Below, one piece after another: positions 34,996 through 42,431 of a stretch of DNA of 64,000 nt. Source of the stretch: UBA2336 sp964404445. Its GTDB lineage: Bacteria; Bacteroidota; Bacteroidia; Cytophagales; Cyclobacteriaceae. The position numbers and the translations under genes are program-made. Under the pieces are notes generated by a model. That model saw only the letters and a list, made by a program, of their open reading frames with translations. It was not told the DNA's origin and made no database searches. The DNA is taken from assembly GCA_964404445.1 (NCBI GenBank), contig CAYOJW010000004.1, positions 1 through 64,000 of the forward strand, read 5' to 3'. Each line of letters opens with the position of its first letter. Position 1 is the first letter of the stretch.

Positions 34996-35250
34996 TTAGT
35001 CGTAAATATCTTTACGATGCCCTATGCTACTCACATCTACAATACGGATAACATCATCAACAGTATAAACCACGCGATAGTCTCCGATTCGTATGCGCCA
35101 AGTGTCCTCCATTCCTTTTAATTTTTTGCTACCGGCCGGACGTGGATTTTCTCCTAATTTTTTAATTGCAGGTATAATGCGATTGACAGCCTGAATCGGT
35201 AACCCGGCCAGCTCTTTAGATGCTGTTTTGCTGACAATGATTTTATACAT
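34996..35250 (-). CDS. RelE/ParE-family toxin
   Basis: An 84-residue toxin of the RelE/ParE superfamily. The opening YKIIVSKTASKELAGLP and the late RIGDYRVVYTVDDVIRIVDVSSIGHRKDIY (residues 53-82 in part) follow the family pattern, including R-x-G-D-Y-R in the active-site strand. RelE members cleave mRNA on the ribosome; ParE members inhibit gyrase; this one looks closer to RelE. It overlaps its upstream antitoxin gene by 8 bp. Confidence 0.85.
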   Translation of the reverse strand: MYKIIVSKTASKELAGLPIQAVNRIIPAIKKLGENPRPAGSKKLKGMEDTWRIRIGDYRVVYTVDDVIRIVDVSSIGHRKDIYD

Positions 35251-35440
35251 CTTCAGCCAGTTTGCCTTTAGCCTTCAGGCCGCGGATTACTTCTTCCAGC
35301 GGTATCTTTTCTTCTTCCTTCCGCATTTCAGCTATCAAACTGTCATAAAAATCTTCCCACAACTCACCGTATTTCCGCAAATCAATCTGAACGGCTATCT
35401 TTTCGTTTTTGTCATCCGTTAAATAATTAATCCCTTCCAT
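35243..35440 (-). CDS. Antitoxin of the RelE/ParE pair
   Basis: A 65-residue acidic protein. Its position directly upstream of the RelE-type gene with an 8-bp overlap marks it as antitoxin. The C-terminal part EEEKIPLEEVIRGLKAKGKL resembles the toxin-wrapping helix of several Bacteroidota antitoxins, while the N-terminal part (NEKIAVQIDLRKYGELWEDFYDSLIAE in pieces) may form the dimer. No DNA-binding motif is obvious. Confidence 0.75.
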   Translation of the reverse strand: MEGINYLTDDKNEKIAVQIDLRKYGELWEDFYDSLIAEMRKEEEKIPLEEVIRGLKAKGKLAEDV

Positions 35441-35527
35441 ATCTTTATTTTTCAGTACGCTAAAGTTAACATTTTTTTGACCCTGTTTTGTTCGCTGTTT
35501 TAAAATTATTATTCGATTATTGGTTCT

Positions 35528-35628
35528 ACCCCATCAGTGTCACGCAAAGCGGACGCTGATGCTTTCTAATATATTCTTTATCCAACTCATATTTTGTTCT
35601 CAACACCCCCTATGCGGGTGACGTTGAG
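35528..35628. repeat. Hairpin repeat, copy B
   Basis: CATCAGTGTC (35532-35541) faces GACGCTGATG (35552-35561); a second stem CTCAAC/GTTGAG spans 35599-35628 with GACGTTGAG intact on the right. The left half is almost identical to copy A (34865 on). It contains the end of the adjacent 93-residue reading frame. Confidence 0.7.
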
Positions 35629-35868
35629 GGAGTGGAAAATCGTTTCATTCCGTGCTCTCGCTCTTTTGTTTAACCACTGCATATCATGCCTCCACTTAGC
35701 CGAAACTTCGCCATAGCACGACTCCAGTTCGTTCATGAGGGTGACGGTGCGCTGCACGGCTTCATCGAGTTTTTCTTCTAAGGTTTGAAGCTCCTGATGT
35801 TTTTGGATGTAGTAGAACCGATCTACAATTTGGCTTACAGACAGATCACGGTTAAACAGCCCGATCAT
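35587..35868 (-). CDS. Hypothetical 93-residue coiled-coil protein, possibly a fragment
   Basis: A mostly helical protein with YYIQKHQELQTLEEKLDEAVQ as a likely coiled coil and a basic end; the last dozen residues are encoded within hairpin repeat B. Its ATG overlaps, by ATGA, the stop of a 27-codon frame beginning MSIQKDLLKAL, so it may be the second part of a frameshifted longer gene. I do not recognise the family. Confidence 0.35.
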   Translation of the reverse strand: MIGLFNRDLSVSQIVDRFYYIQKHQELQTLEEKLDEAVQRTVTLMNELESCYGEVSAKWRHDMQWLNKRARARNETIFHSLNVTRIGGVENKI

Positions 35869-35948
35869 AGCAATATATCAATACGGCCGCGCAGCTTTTT
35901 ACTTTTGCAGCTAACCAATGCTTTTAACAGGTCTTTTTGAATACTCAT
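35865..35948 (-). CDS. Short 27-residue frame starting MSIQKDLLKAL
   Basis: A short frame of 27 codons, basic at its end, that overlaps the start of the 93-residue frame by 4 bp. A second copy of its first half occurs at 36641-36705, where it runs into unrelated sequence. It may be the authentic start of the coiled-coil gene (with a frameshift) or a leader peptide. Confidence 0.3.
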   Translation of the reverse strand: MSIQKDLLKALVSCKSKKLRGRIDILL

Positions 35949-35965
35949 AGCGTTAAAAGAGAAAG
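35901..35965. repeat. 65-bp direct repeat, left copy
   Basis: About 90 percent identical to 36641-36705 by eye, in the same orientation, 740 bp apart. The two copies bracket the toxin-antitoxin pair at 36117-36613. Confidence 0.75.
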
Positions 35966-36067
35966 ATTCCGGGATGAGCTCAAAATTAACCTTCGGAGGC
36001 ATCTCATTTCGACTAACCTGTTGCCTGAAACCGTCCTGAACTGTATTTCGTTTAATTTTTTATTCAT

Positions 36068-36075
36068 TACCTTTG
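36068..36075 (+). promoter_or_regulatory. -7 promoter box (TAccTTTG) of the second antitoxin-toxin pair
   Basis: TACCTTTG matches TAnnTTTG, 42 bp before the antitoxin ATG. No exact TTG is at -33; TTTCG is close. Confidence 0.45.
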
Positions 36076-36116
36076 TTTTATTGGTACGGCATCCCTGCCG
36101 ATTAACACAAAAAGAA

Positions 36117-36326
36117 ATGGAAGCGATTACCATACACCCCAAGAACACACAACAGCTAAAAGCCTTAAAGGCTGTTCTCAAAGCTTTGCGAATACCTTTT
36201 GAGCCGCAATCTGTTTCTTTGCCCGACCATATTTCCAAAAGCATACAAACCGGCCTGAAGCAATTTGAAGCAGGGCAAACCATTACTTTGGAAGAATTTA
36301 AAAGCAAGCACTTCATCAAGCGGTGA
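36117..36326 (+). CDS. Antitoxin of the second RelE/ParE pair
   Basis: A 69-residue protein that begins MEAITIHPKNTQQLKALKAV and ends FEAGQTITLEEFKSKHFIKR, a composition seen in small Bacteroidota antitoxins (DUF2683-like). The ATG at 36117 is preferred to an earlier open frame because it follows a -7 box at a suitable distance. Its last codons overlap the toxin start by 4 bp (GTGA), showing coupling. Confidence 0.75.
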   Translation: MEAITIHPKNTQQLKALKAVLKALRIPFEPQSVSLPDHISKSIQTGLKQFEAGQTITLEEFKSKHFIKR

Positions 36327-36613
36327 GTTATACTATTCTGTTTACTCCTGAAGCCGAGGACACGTATGATTCGGTAGTGGCGCAACTGCTGCACCGGTGG
36401 GGGCATGAATTTGTAGAGAAATTTGAAGTGCGGTTATCTAAAGCATTAGACACCCTCGCTTCATCTCCGTACTTATACCCGGTGGTAGTTGAATCAACTG
36501 AAATCAGGAAGTGCATTCTTCACAAAAATTGTTCGCTCCTTTATAAAATAATTGACAAAACCGTAGTGGTGGTTTGTTTTTGGGATAACCGCCAGGCCCC
36601 GGTTTTCACATAA
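36323..36613 (+). CDS. RelE/ParE-family toxin, GTG start
   Basis: A 96-residue toxin: SYTILFTPEAEDTYDSVVAQL is the opening strand and helix, and the late LHKNCSLLYKIIDKTVVVVCFWDNRQAP follows the RelE/ParE plan. The GTG start at 36323 overlaps the antitoxin stop. It differs in sequence from the toxin at 35.1 kb. The end of the gene lies 28 bp before the right copy of the flanking direct repeat. Confidence 0.82.
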   Translation: MSYTILFTPEAEDTYDSVVAQLLHRWGHEFVEKFEVRLSKALDTLASSPYLYPVVVESTEIRKCILHKNCSLLYKIIDKTVVVVCFWDNRQAPVFT

Positions 36614-36640
36614 ACATTTAAAAAGTAAAACCCTCGTTTT

Positions 36641-36705
36641 GCTTTTGCAGTTTACCAATGCTTTTAACAGGTGTTTTTGAATACTCATAGCATAAAAAGA
36701 AAGGG
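36641..36705. repeat. 65-bp direct repeat, right copy
   Basis: Right copy of the repeat at 35901-35965. It retains the complement of an MSIQKHLLKAL start but then runs into the end of the toxin gene, so its frame is not a gene. Confidence 0.75.
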
Positions 36706-36719
36706 CAGCGCTTACACCC

Positions 36720-36739
36720 GCCCCGATAGCTATCGGGGC
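36720..36739. repeat. Perfect 20-bp palindrome
   Basis: GCCCCGATAGCTATCGGGGC is self-complementary, nested in an AAGGGC/GCCCTT arm pair, and followed by GGCAGG. Similar CCCGAT...ATCGGG hairpins are nested in the repeat at 62.7 kb. Confidence 0.7.
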
Positions 36740-36769
36740 AGGCAGGCCGCCCTTAACTTAACCTAAACT

Positions 36770-36846
36770 TTACTTCATATATTCTTTTTGCAAACTCATG
36801 TTCTGTCCTCACATTCCTCAACATACCCTAAGCGGGTGACGTTGAG
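36770..36846. repeat. Hairpin repeat, copy C (partial)
   Basis: Shares the ATATTCTTT...ACTCATGTTCTGT-CTCA and GCGGGTGACGTTGAGGGAGTG sequence with copies A and B but lacks the first CATCAG hairpin. It lies just downstream of the truncated TPR gene. Confidence 0.6.
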
Positions 36847-36874
36847 GGAGTGTTAGTTAGTAGGCTGACACTTT

Positions 36875-37147
36875 TCATTTCCTTTTCATTTTGATCAACG
36901 TTGCCTCAAACGCTTTCTTCTCCTTCTCAGGGCAAAGTGCAAGAGCTTTTTCTTCCCATTTAATCGCTTCATCTTTCCTTCCCAACTTATATAGCAGATT
37001 AGCATAGGTGTCCATAAAAGCATAGTGCATTTTCTTAAACTTTTCATCTTTGATGGATGCGCTGCTCCATGCTAACGCTTTCTTCAATTCGGACTTCTCT
37101 TTACTGAATGAGAATACGTGTGCAAAATATGAATTGCTTAATGCCAT
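36875..37147 (-). pseudogene. TPR protein, N-terminally truncated
   Basis: About 90 codons of a C-terminal helical-repeat region: SFSKEKSELKKALAWSS, then MDTYANLLYKLGRKDEAIKWEEKALAL, which matches the TPR-like tail of some Bacteroidota thioredoxin-domain proteins. The thioredoxin or other N-terminal part is missing, and the frame begins exactly where the sigma-factor remnant starts on the other strand. It is most likely a gene fragment left by rearrangement. Confidence 0.6.
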
Positions 37148-37469
37148 GCGTTCTAACCGCGTGCGACAGCAATATGCCGATAGCTACGCAGCGCATACAG
37201 CCCGCTTTTTGTACGACAACTCTAATGTAGAGTACCAAAACCTGCGCGATATTCAGGCTACCATAGAAGAATCGATTGCCCGGTTGCCTCAAAAGCAAGA
37301 AACAGTATTTCGTTTGAGCCGCATAGAAAACCTGTCGATTGATGAAATCGCCCAACGGATGAACCTATCGAAGCACACAGTCGAGAATTACATCACGGCC
37401 GCGTTAAAAACCCTGCGGGCAAGCTTGGGCGAGTTTATAATGCTGGTGTTGCTGCTGGTGAGTAGATAG
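37146..37469 (+). pseudogene. ECF sigma factor, C-terminal fragment
   Basis: The frame from ATG 37146 encodes the end of a Bacteroides-type extracytoplasmic-function sigma factor: IEESIARLPQKQETVFRLS then IENLSIDEIAQRMNLSKHTVENYITAALKTLR form the region 4 helix-turn-helix, followed by a hydrophobic tail. Region 2, needed for core binding and -10 recognition, is absent, so it should be inactive. An anti-sigma partner is not present. Confidence 0.65.
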
Positions 37470-37491
37470 CTGACATCTAACGTTCCACCCC

Positions 37492-37519
37492 CTCAACGTC
37501 ACTCGCCAGAGGACGTTGA
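37492..37519. repeat. Hairpin repeat, copy D (core only)
   Basis: CTCAACGTC (37492-37500) pairs with GACGTTGA (37512-37519). Only this stem is shared with copies A-C. It lies after the sigma-factor remnant. Confidence 0.5.
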
Positions 37520-37591
37520 ACGTATAAAACTATTTCAGAACAAGATTCGTTCTTAGCCCTTATCTTTACGCACCATAGCGAATCTTACCTT

Positions 37592-38671
37592 ATGAACGAC
37601 ACAATCTTTCCTTTCGAAACCCTGAAAAACTTTGCGTATGCTGCCTTCAAAAAAATAGGCTGTAGCGATGCGCACGCAACATTGGCAACCGAAGTATTAT
37701 TATCGGCCGATTTACGCGGTATTGATTCGCACGGCATTGCACGTCTATCAGGTTACATCAGGCTGTGGGAAGCAAAGCGCATCAATGCAACGCCACAAAC
37801 AAAAATAATCCACGAATCACCCAGCACAGCCGTATTCGATGGCGATGGCGGATTAGGGTTAGTGGTTGCACCGCATGCTATGAACATCGCCATTGAAAAA
37901 GCGAAACAATGCGGCACCGGCTGGGTATCGGTACAACACTCTAACCACTTTGGCATTGCGGGCTATCACGCCATGATGGCGCTGGAACACGATATGATTG
38001 GCATTGCCATGACCAATGCCAGTCCGTTGGTAGCGCCTACCTGGTCGGTCGAACGTTTATTGGGTACCAACCCCATCGCAGTAGCGGTACCGGCCGGTAA
38101 GCAACCTCCGTTTGTTGCCGATATGGCCACTACAACTGCGGCCAACGGTAAGTTGGAAATCCTGCAACGAAAAAATAAAGATGCTCCGCAGGGATGGATA
38201 CAAGACAAGCAAGGCAAAACCTCTACCAATCCGCATGAACTAAAAGATGGCGGGGCATTAGTGCCGCTCGGCAGCGATTTCGAGCATGGAAGCCATAAAG
38301 GGTACGGACTTGGTTCTATCGTTGATATTTTTTCGGCCGTGTTATCCGGGGCAAACTATGGCCCGTGGGTTCCGCCCTTTGTCGCGTTTCTTGCGCCTCC
38401 GGCCGATCCGGTCGGCAAAGGTATCGGTCATTTCTTTGGTGCGATGCGTATAGATGCCTTCCGACCCGCAGCAGAATTTAAAGCGCACATGGATAACTGG
38501 ATTACGCGTTTCCGTTCGGCTAAAACCGTAGCCGGACAATCGCGGGTATTGATTCCGGGCGATCCCGAACGTGAAATGAATGCCAGACGATTAAAAGAAG
38601 GCATTCCGATCAACCCTAAAGTGGTTGACGATCTTAACGAACTCGCGAAAAAATTTGAGCTTACGTTTTAG
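37592..38671 (+). CDS. Ldh2-family malate/L-lactate/ureidoglycolate dehydrogenase
   Basis: A 359-residue NAD(P)-dependent 2-hydroxyacid dehydrogenase of the Ldh2/MDH2 family, distinct from Rossmann-fold lactate dehydrogenases. Conserved features are RGIDSHGIARL, VSVQHSNHFGIAGYH (with the catalytic-site histidine), and GTNPIAVAVPAG. Candidate substrates include malate, sulfolactate and ureidoglycolate; context does not decide. A TATCTTTA box lies at 37561-37568. Its end overlaps the convergent barrel gene by 4 bp. Confidence 0.88.
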   Translation: MNDTIFPFETLKNFAYAAFKKIGCSDAHATLATEVLLSADLRGIDSHGIARLSGYIRLWEAKRINATPQTKIIHESPSTAVFDGDGGLGLVVAPHAMNIAIEKAKQCGTGWVSVQHSNHFGIAGYHAMMALEHDMIGIAMTNASPLVAPTWSVERLLGTNPIAVAVPAGKQPPFVADMATTTAANGKLEILQRKNKDAPQGWIQDKQGKTSTNPHELKDGGALVPLGSDFEHGSHKGYGLGSIVDIFSAVLSGANYGPWVPPFVAFLAPPADPVGKGIGHFFGAMRIDAFRPAAEFKAHMDNWITRFRSAKTVAGQSRVLIPGDPEREMNARRLKEGIPINPKVVDDLNELAKKFELTF

Positions 38672-39201
38672 TAGAATGTAATAAACACCCGTAGCGAAAT
38701 GGGTGATGCAAAAAGTCCGATGTTATCGTAAAGCAAATCGTACGACAACAAGGCATTTAACCGGGTACGGCTGTACGATTGAGGCGAATACCCTACCCCG
38801 AGAAAGAAACGTTCTTCGGTAACCCGTATTTTCTGGGTTGTTGCCAGTGCCTTCAAACTGTAAATATCATAATCGGCCTGGATAAAAAAATCTGAAATGT
38901 TATACCGGATAAACGGGTAACCGCCAAAAATGTGGTTCTGCAAATCGGCATCGCGGTATGAATCGAACTGATAATCGAACCCCACACCTGCCGACAGGTT
39001 TTCGGTAAGCATATATCCGGCCAATGCCGATACCCCAACCGAAAAATACCGGCCGTAGAAATTACTCTCGCCAAAACTCAATCCACCAAAACCAACACCC
39101 ACATACCCGCGATCTTTAACGGAAGTGGTTGAGCCTATATCGCGTTGCGCGAATACTGCACCCGAAATCAGTAAAAACAGTATCAGCAAATGGTGTTTCA
39201 T
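38668..39201 (-). CDS. Small outer-membrane beta-barrel protein
   Basis: A 177-residue exported protein with signal peptide (to about residue 18, ending VFA-Q) and alternating strands rich in Y, G and F, such as YVGVGFGGLSFGESNFYGRYFSVG in part, ending LRVFITFY with a C-terminal aromatic as in outer-membrane barrels. ATG 39201 was preferred to an upstream TTG. Such small barrels (OmpW/OmpX-like) have various roles. It follows the FtsB-like gene by one base. Confidence 0.75.
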   Translation of the reverse strand: MKHHLLILFLLISGAVFAQRDIGSTTSVKDRGYVGVGFGGLSFGESNFYGRYFSVGVSALAGYMLTENLSAGVGFDYQFDSYRDADLQNHIFGGYPFIRYNISDFFIQADYDIYSLKALATTQKIRVTEERFFLGVGYSPQSYSRTRLNALLSYDLLYDNIGLFASPISLRVFITFY

Positions 39202-39202
39202 G

Positions 39203-39493
39203 TTACTCTTCAACAACTACGAAAATGTCTTCGGTGCTTTTTTTCATCAGGTATTTTTCGCGGGCGAATTTCTCTAATAAGTCGCGCGTACCCATCAATT
39301 CTTCGTGGTCTTTCTGTACCTCTTTAATTTTCCCGGTGTAGTATTCTTTTTCGTTCTCAAGCCCGCTTAGCTTGGACGCTAACTTATACCGCGAAACGAA
39401 GTCGTTCGAGTCGAGCAACAACATCCAAATTAAAAAAATGCCCCCGGTGATTACATAAAAATTGCGGAAGGCTTTGGGCAGTTTCTTCAACAT
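39203..39493 (-). CDS. FtsB/DivIC-like septum formation initiator protein
   Basis: A 96-residue bitopic protein: a membrane helix near residues 12-28 (FYVITGGIFLIWMLLL) followed by a coiled coil (LENEKEYYTGKIKEVQKDHEEL) and the late FAREKYLMKKSTEDIF, which matches the septum-initiator family end. Such proteins join FtsL and FtsQ in the divisome. Bacteroidota enolase genes are often beside this gene, as here. Confidence 0.87.
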   Translation of the reverse strand: MLKKLPKAFRNFYVITGGIFLIWMLLLDSNDFVSRYKLASKLSGLENEKEYYTGKIKEVQKDHEELMGTRDLLEKFAREKYLMKKSTEDIFVVVEE

Positions 39494-39545
39494 ATAGTTT
39501 AAAAAATGATCGTTAAGATAGGAAAAAAATGTTGATAGTTATTAA

Positions 39546-39587
39546 TTGACCGTTGATGGCGCTCCACGAGCAACCCGCAACGGTCAA
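39546..39587. terminator. Hairpin between enolase and the FtsB-like gene
   Basis: TTGACCGTTG (39546-39555) and CAACGGTCAA (39578-39587) form a perfect 10-bp stem with a 22-base loop. On the minus strand it is followed by an AT-rich tract but no T-run, so termination is uncertain. Confidence 0.5.
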
Positions 39588-39601
39588 CTAAACAACAGAA
39601 A

Positions 39602-40879
39602 TTACATCTTTTTGCCCGGAAAATAGGCTGTTTCGCCCAACTCCTCTTCAATGCGCAGTAACTGGTTGTACTTGGCCATGCGGTCGGAACGTGAGGCCGA
39701 CCCGGTTTTAATCTGGCCGGTATTCAGCGCTACGGCCAAGTCGGCAATGGTGCTGTCTTCGGTTTCGCCCGAACGGTGCGACATCACACTCTTATACGAG
39801 TTGCGTTTCGCCAAATTTACCGCATCGATGGTTTCGGTCAGCGACCCGATCTGGTTTACTTTCACGAGGATAGCGTTAGCCACGCCATCGTCAATGCCTT
39901 TTTGCAAACGCTTCACGTTGGTTACAAACAAATCATCGCCTACTAACTGAACTTTTTTACCGATGTTGTTGGTCAATGCTTTCCAACCTGCCCAGTCGTC
40001 TTCGGCCATGCCGTCTTCCAACGAAATGATCGGGTATTTCTTCGCCCAGGTTGTCCAGTATTCGGCCATTTCCAATGGCTTCAGTTTTTTACCATTCGAT
40101 TTTTTGAAGTGATACAATTTGGTTTTTGAATCATAGAATTCAGAAGCGGCCGGGTCAAGTGCAACAAACACATCCGAGCCGGGTTTATAGCCAGCCTTTT
40201 CAATAGCCTTCAACACAATTTCGATTGCCTCTTCGTTCGATTTGATGTTCGGTGCAAAACCGCCTTCATCGCCCACGTTGGTTGAAAGCCCTTTGTCGTG
40301 CAATACTTTTTTCAGGGTATGGAAAATCTCTGCACCCATTTGTAAGGCGTGCGAAAACGTATCGGCACCTACTGGCATTACCATAAACTCCTGAAAGTCG
40401 ATGGAGTTATCGGCATGGCTGCCACCATTTAAAATATTCATCATCGGTACGGGAAGTGTGTTAGCACTTACCCCGCCAACGTAACGGTATAACGGCAAAC
40501 CGGCATCCATAGCTGCAGCTTTGGCAATCGCTAACGATGTACCCAAAATTGCATTTGCGCCTAACTTGCCCTTGTTGGCCGTACCGTCAAGCTCAATCAT
40601 AATTTTATCCAACAGGTTCTGTTCGTAAACAGAAAAACCAACCAGTTCTGTTGCGATTTTTGTATTAACGTTTTCAACAGCTTTTAAAACGCCTTTGCCC
40701 AAATATTTCTTTTTGTTACCATCGCGAAGCTCAACCGCTTCGTGCGTTCCGGTAGATGCACCCGAAGGAACAGCCGCACGGCCATACGCCCCGCTTTCGG
40801 TAACTACATCAACTTCGATGGTTGGGTTTCCACGGCTGTCAAGAATCTGACGGGCGTGAATGCTTTCTATTAAACTCAT
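39602..40879 (-). CDS. eno: Enolase
   Basis: A 425-residue glycolytic enzyme that converts 2-phosphoglycerate to phosphoenolpyruvate. The active-site sequences SHRSGETEDSTIADLAVAL, KVNQIGSLTET and the N-terminal ARQILDSRGNPTIEVDV are all present, and LVGDDLFVTN gives a metal ligand. Length and order are normal. The gene starts at 40879; upstream on the message lies an AT-rich gap holding a gene remnant rather than a clear promoter. Confidence 0.96.
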   Translation of the reverse strand: MSLIESIHARQILDSRGNPTIEVDVVTESGAYGRAAVPSGASTGTHEAVELRDGNKKKYLGKGVLKAVENVNTKIATELVGFSVYEQNLLDKIMIELDGTANKGKLGANAILGTSLAIAKAAAMDAGLPLYRYVGGVSANTLPVPMMNILNGGSHADNSIDFQEFMVMPVGADTFSHALQMGAEIFHTLKKVLHDKGLSTNVGDEGGFAPNIKSNEEAIEIVLKAIEKAGYKPGSDVFVALDPAASEFYDSKTKLYHFKKSNGKKLKPLEMAEYWTTWAKKYPIISLEDGMAEDDWAGWKALTNNIGKKVQLVGDDLFVTNVKRLQKGIDDGVANAILVKVNQIGSLTETIDAVNLAKRNSYKSVMSHRSGETEDSTIADLAVALNTGQIKTGSASRSDRMAKYNQLLRIEEELGETAYFPGKKM

Positions 40880-40918
40880 TTTTTAAAAATTTTAGATTTA
40901 AGAATTAAAATTTAAGAT

Positions 40919-41100
40919 TTAAGATTTTTTGCTTGCATTAAAAGTTTTGACTGACGCTGTAAATATGGCTGTAAATTCTTCGGGTTCTTTAATTAGAATG
41001 AGACAATCTTTGAAGATTCAGACTTAGGCAATCTATCAACCAGTTTAAAAACCCTGATTGCAAATTGTCTCGTCCTTTCAATTAATTCTCTCTTATTCAT
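40919..41100 (-). pseudogene. Decayed four-helix-bundle (S23-type) protein
   Basis: The frame from ATG 41100 gives MNKRELIERTRQFAIRVFKL then VDRLPKSESSKIVSF and a stop at 40993; a frameshifted continuation reads LIKEPEEFTAIFTASVKTF and ends at 40919. Those are the first helix and the last helix of the four-helix-bundle family (about 120 residues); the middle has been deleted. The whole lies between eno and carA and is probably silent. Confidence 0.65.
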
Positions 41101-41123
41101 TGTCCAACTAAAAATCAAAATTC

Positions 41124-42230
41124 TCAAATCTTAATTGACCTTTTGTCGGCTTTGACCATCGTTACGAACTGATCGAACAAATAGCGTGAGTCGTGCGGCC
41201 CGGGCGAAGCCTCCGGATGGTATTGTACCGAAAACGCTTTTTTATCTTTCACCCGAATGCCCATAATGGTGTTATCGTTGAGATGAACGTGCGTTACTTC
41301 AACATTCTTGTTCTTGTCAATATCTTTTTCGGATACGGCAAACCCGTGATTTTGCGAGGTCATCTCGCCCAAACCGGTTACTATGTTTTTCACCGGGTGG
41401 TTTAACCCACGGTGACCATGGTGCATTTTATAGGTTGATACACCGTTTGCCAGCGCCAACAACTGATGCCCGAGGCAGATACCAAAAGTAGGCTTGTTGG
41501 ATTTTAACGTTTCTTTCACGGTATTGATGGCGTATTCCATTACCGATGGATCGCCCGGGCCGTTTGAAATGAAGTACCCGTTCGGATTAAACTGTTCCAT
41601 TTCGGCAAACGATGTTTTTGCCGGGAACACCTTTACATAACAACCGCGATCGGTCAGGTTGGTTAGAATACTTTTCTTGATACCCAGATCTAACGCGGCA
41701 ATGCGCAATGTTGCTCCTTCATCGCCTAAGGTGTAAGCCTGTTTGGTGGTTACCAATGACGACAACTCAAGGCCATCCATAGAAGGGACTTTCTTAATCT
41801 CTTCACGCATTTGATCAGGCGTAAGTTCGGATGAGATGAGGGCATTCATCGATCCCGCTTTACGGATATGGCGCACTAACATGCGTGTATCCACGTCCGA
41901 AATACCAACTACGTGGTGCTTTTCAAGGTATTGTTGTAAACTTTCGGTGGCCGTATGGCGGCTGAAATCATCCGAAAAATCATTCACCACAAGTCCTTTT
42001 ATTTTAGGCGAATCCGATTCCTGCTCGGCATCCAGCGTACCGTAATTACCGATGTGCGCGGTCGTGTTAATAATGATTTGCCCGTAGTACGAAGGATCGG
42101 TGTAAATTTCCTGATAGCCCGTCATGCCGGTATTGAAACAGATTTCTCCGCCTGTTGTTCCTGTTTTACCGATGGCTGTACCCTCTACCAGAAGGCCGTC
42201 TGCTAAAAGTAAGTATGCTGCTTTACCCAC
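41124..42230 (-). CDS. carA: Carbamoyl-phosphate synthase small subunit
   Basis: A 368-residue glutaminase subunit that supplies ammonia to the large subunit for arginine and pyrimidine synthesis. The N-terminal domain includes GEICFNTGMTGYQEIYTDPS and the class I glutaminase domain has GICLGHQLLALA with the catalytic cysteine, followed by the late QYHPEASPGPHDS with the catalytic histidine and glutamate. carB is not in this window. A -7-like box TAATTTTG lies upstream. Confidence 0.95.
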   Translation of the reverse strand: MGKAAYLLLADGLLVEGTAIGKTGTTGGEICFNTGMTGYQEIYTDPSYYGQIIINTTAHIGNYGTLDAEQESDSPKIKGLVVNDFSDDFSRHTATESLQQYLEKHHVVGISDVDTRMLVRHIRKAGSMNALISSELTPDQMREEIKKVPSMDGLELSSLVTTKQAYTLGDEGATLRIAALDLGIKKSILTNLTDRGCYVKVFPAKTSFAEMEQFNPNGYFISNGPGDPSVMEYAINTVKETLKSNKPTFGICLGHQLLALANGVSTYKMHHGHRGLNHPVKNIVTGLGEMTSQNHGFAVSEKDIDKNKNVEVTHVHLNDNTIMGIRVKDKKAFSVQYHPEASPGPHDSRYLFDQFVTMVKADKRSIKI

Positions 42231-42247
42231 GTTTTTTATAAGTTTTA

Positions 42248-42255
42248 CAAAATTA
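42248..42255 (-). promoter_or_regulatory. -7 promoter box (TAatTTTG) of carA
   Basis: The plus-strand CAAAATTA reads TAATTTTG on the minus strand, 18 bp before the carA ATG. No TTG is seen at the usual -33 distance, and the short leader makes this tentative. Confidence 0.35.
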
Positions 42256-42375
42256 AAATTCCCGCAGGATTACGAGGACTAAACCCCGTATTTTTCTCCC
42301 CAAACGTTTGAAATGTACCTGAACGGAAAAAGACTGCCTGTTTAAACGATGCCTGAGGTGTACACCCGGTACCAT

Positions 42376-42406
42376 AAAAAAAGGGATTGAACCGAAGTCC
42401 AATCCC
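42376..42406 (-). terminator. Terminator of the ribosomal protein operon
   Basis: On the minus strand GGGATTG (42406-42400) and CAATCCC (42389-42383) form a stem around a 10-base loop, followed directly by TTTTTTTATGG. A strong rho-independent terminator just after rplQ. Confidence 0.85.
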
Positions 42407-42431
42407 TCTTTTATGTATTTGAATTGTGTCA

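Noticed and set aside
36494..36688. A minus-strand frame MSIQKHLLKAL and on
   Set aside because: Only its first 17 codons match the repeat; the rest is antisense to the RelE/ParE toxin gene, so it is a fused fragment, not a gene.
34865..37519. Integron cassette array in the toxin-antitoxin patch
   Set aside because: Hairpins follow genes and toxin-antitoxin pairs are common in cassettes, but the stems are only about 30 bp, lack a convincing R-box pair, genes point both ways, and no integrase is seen.
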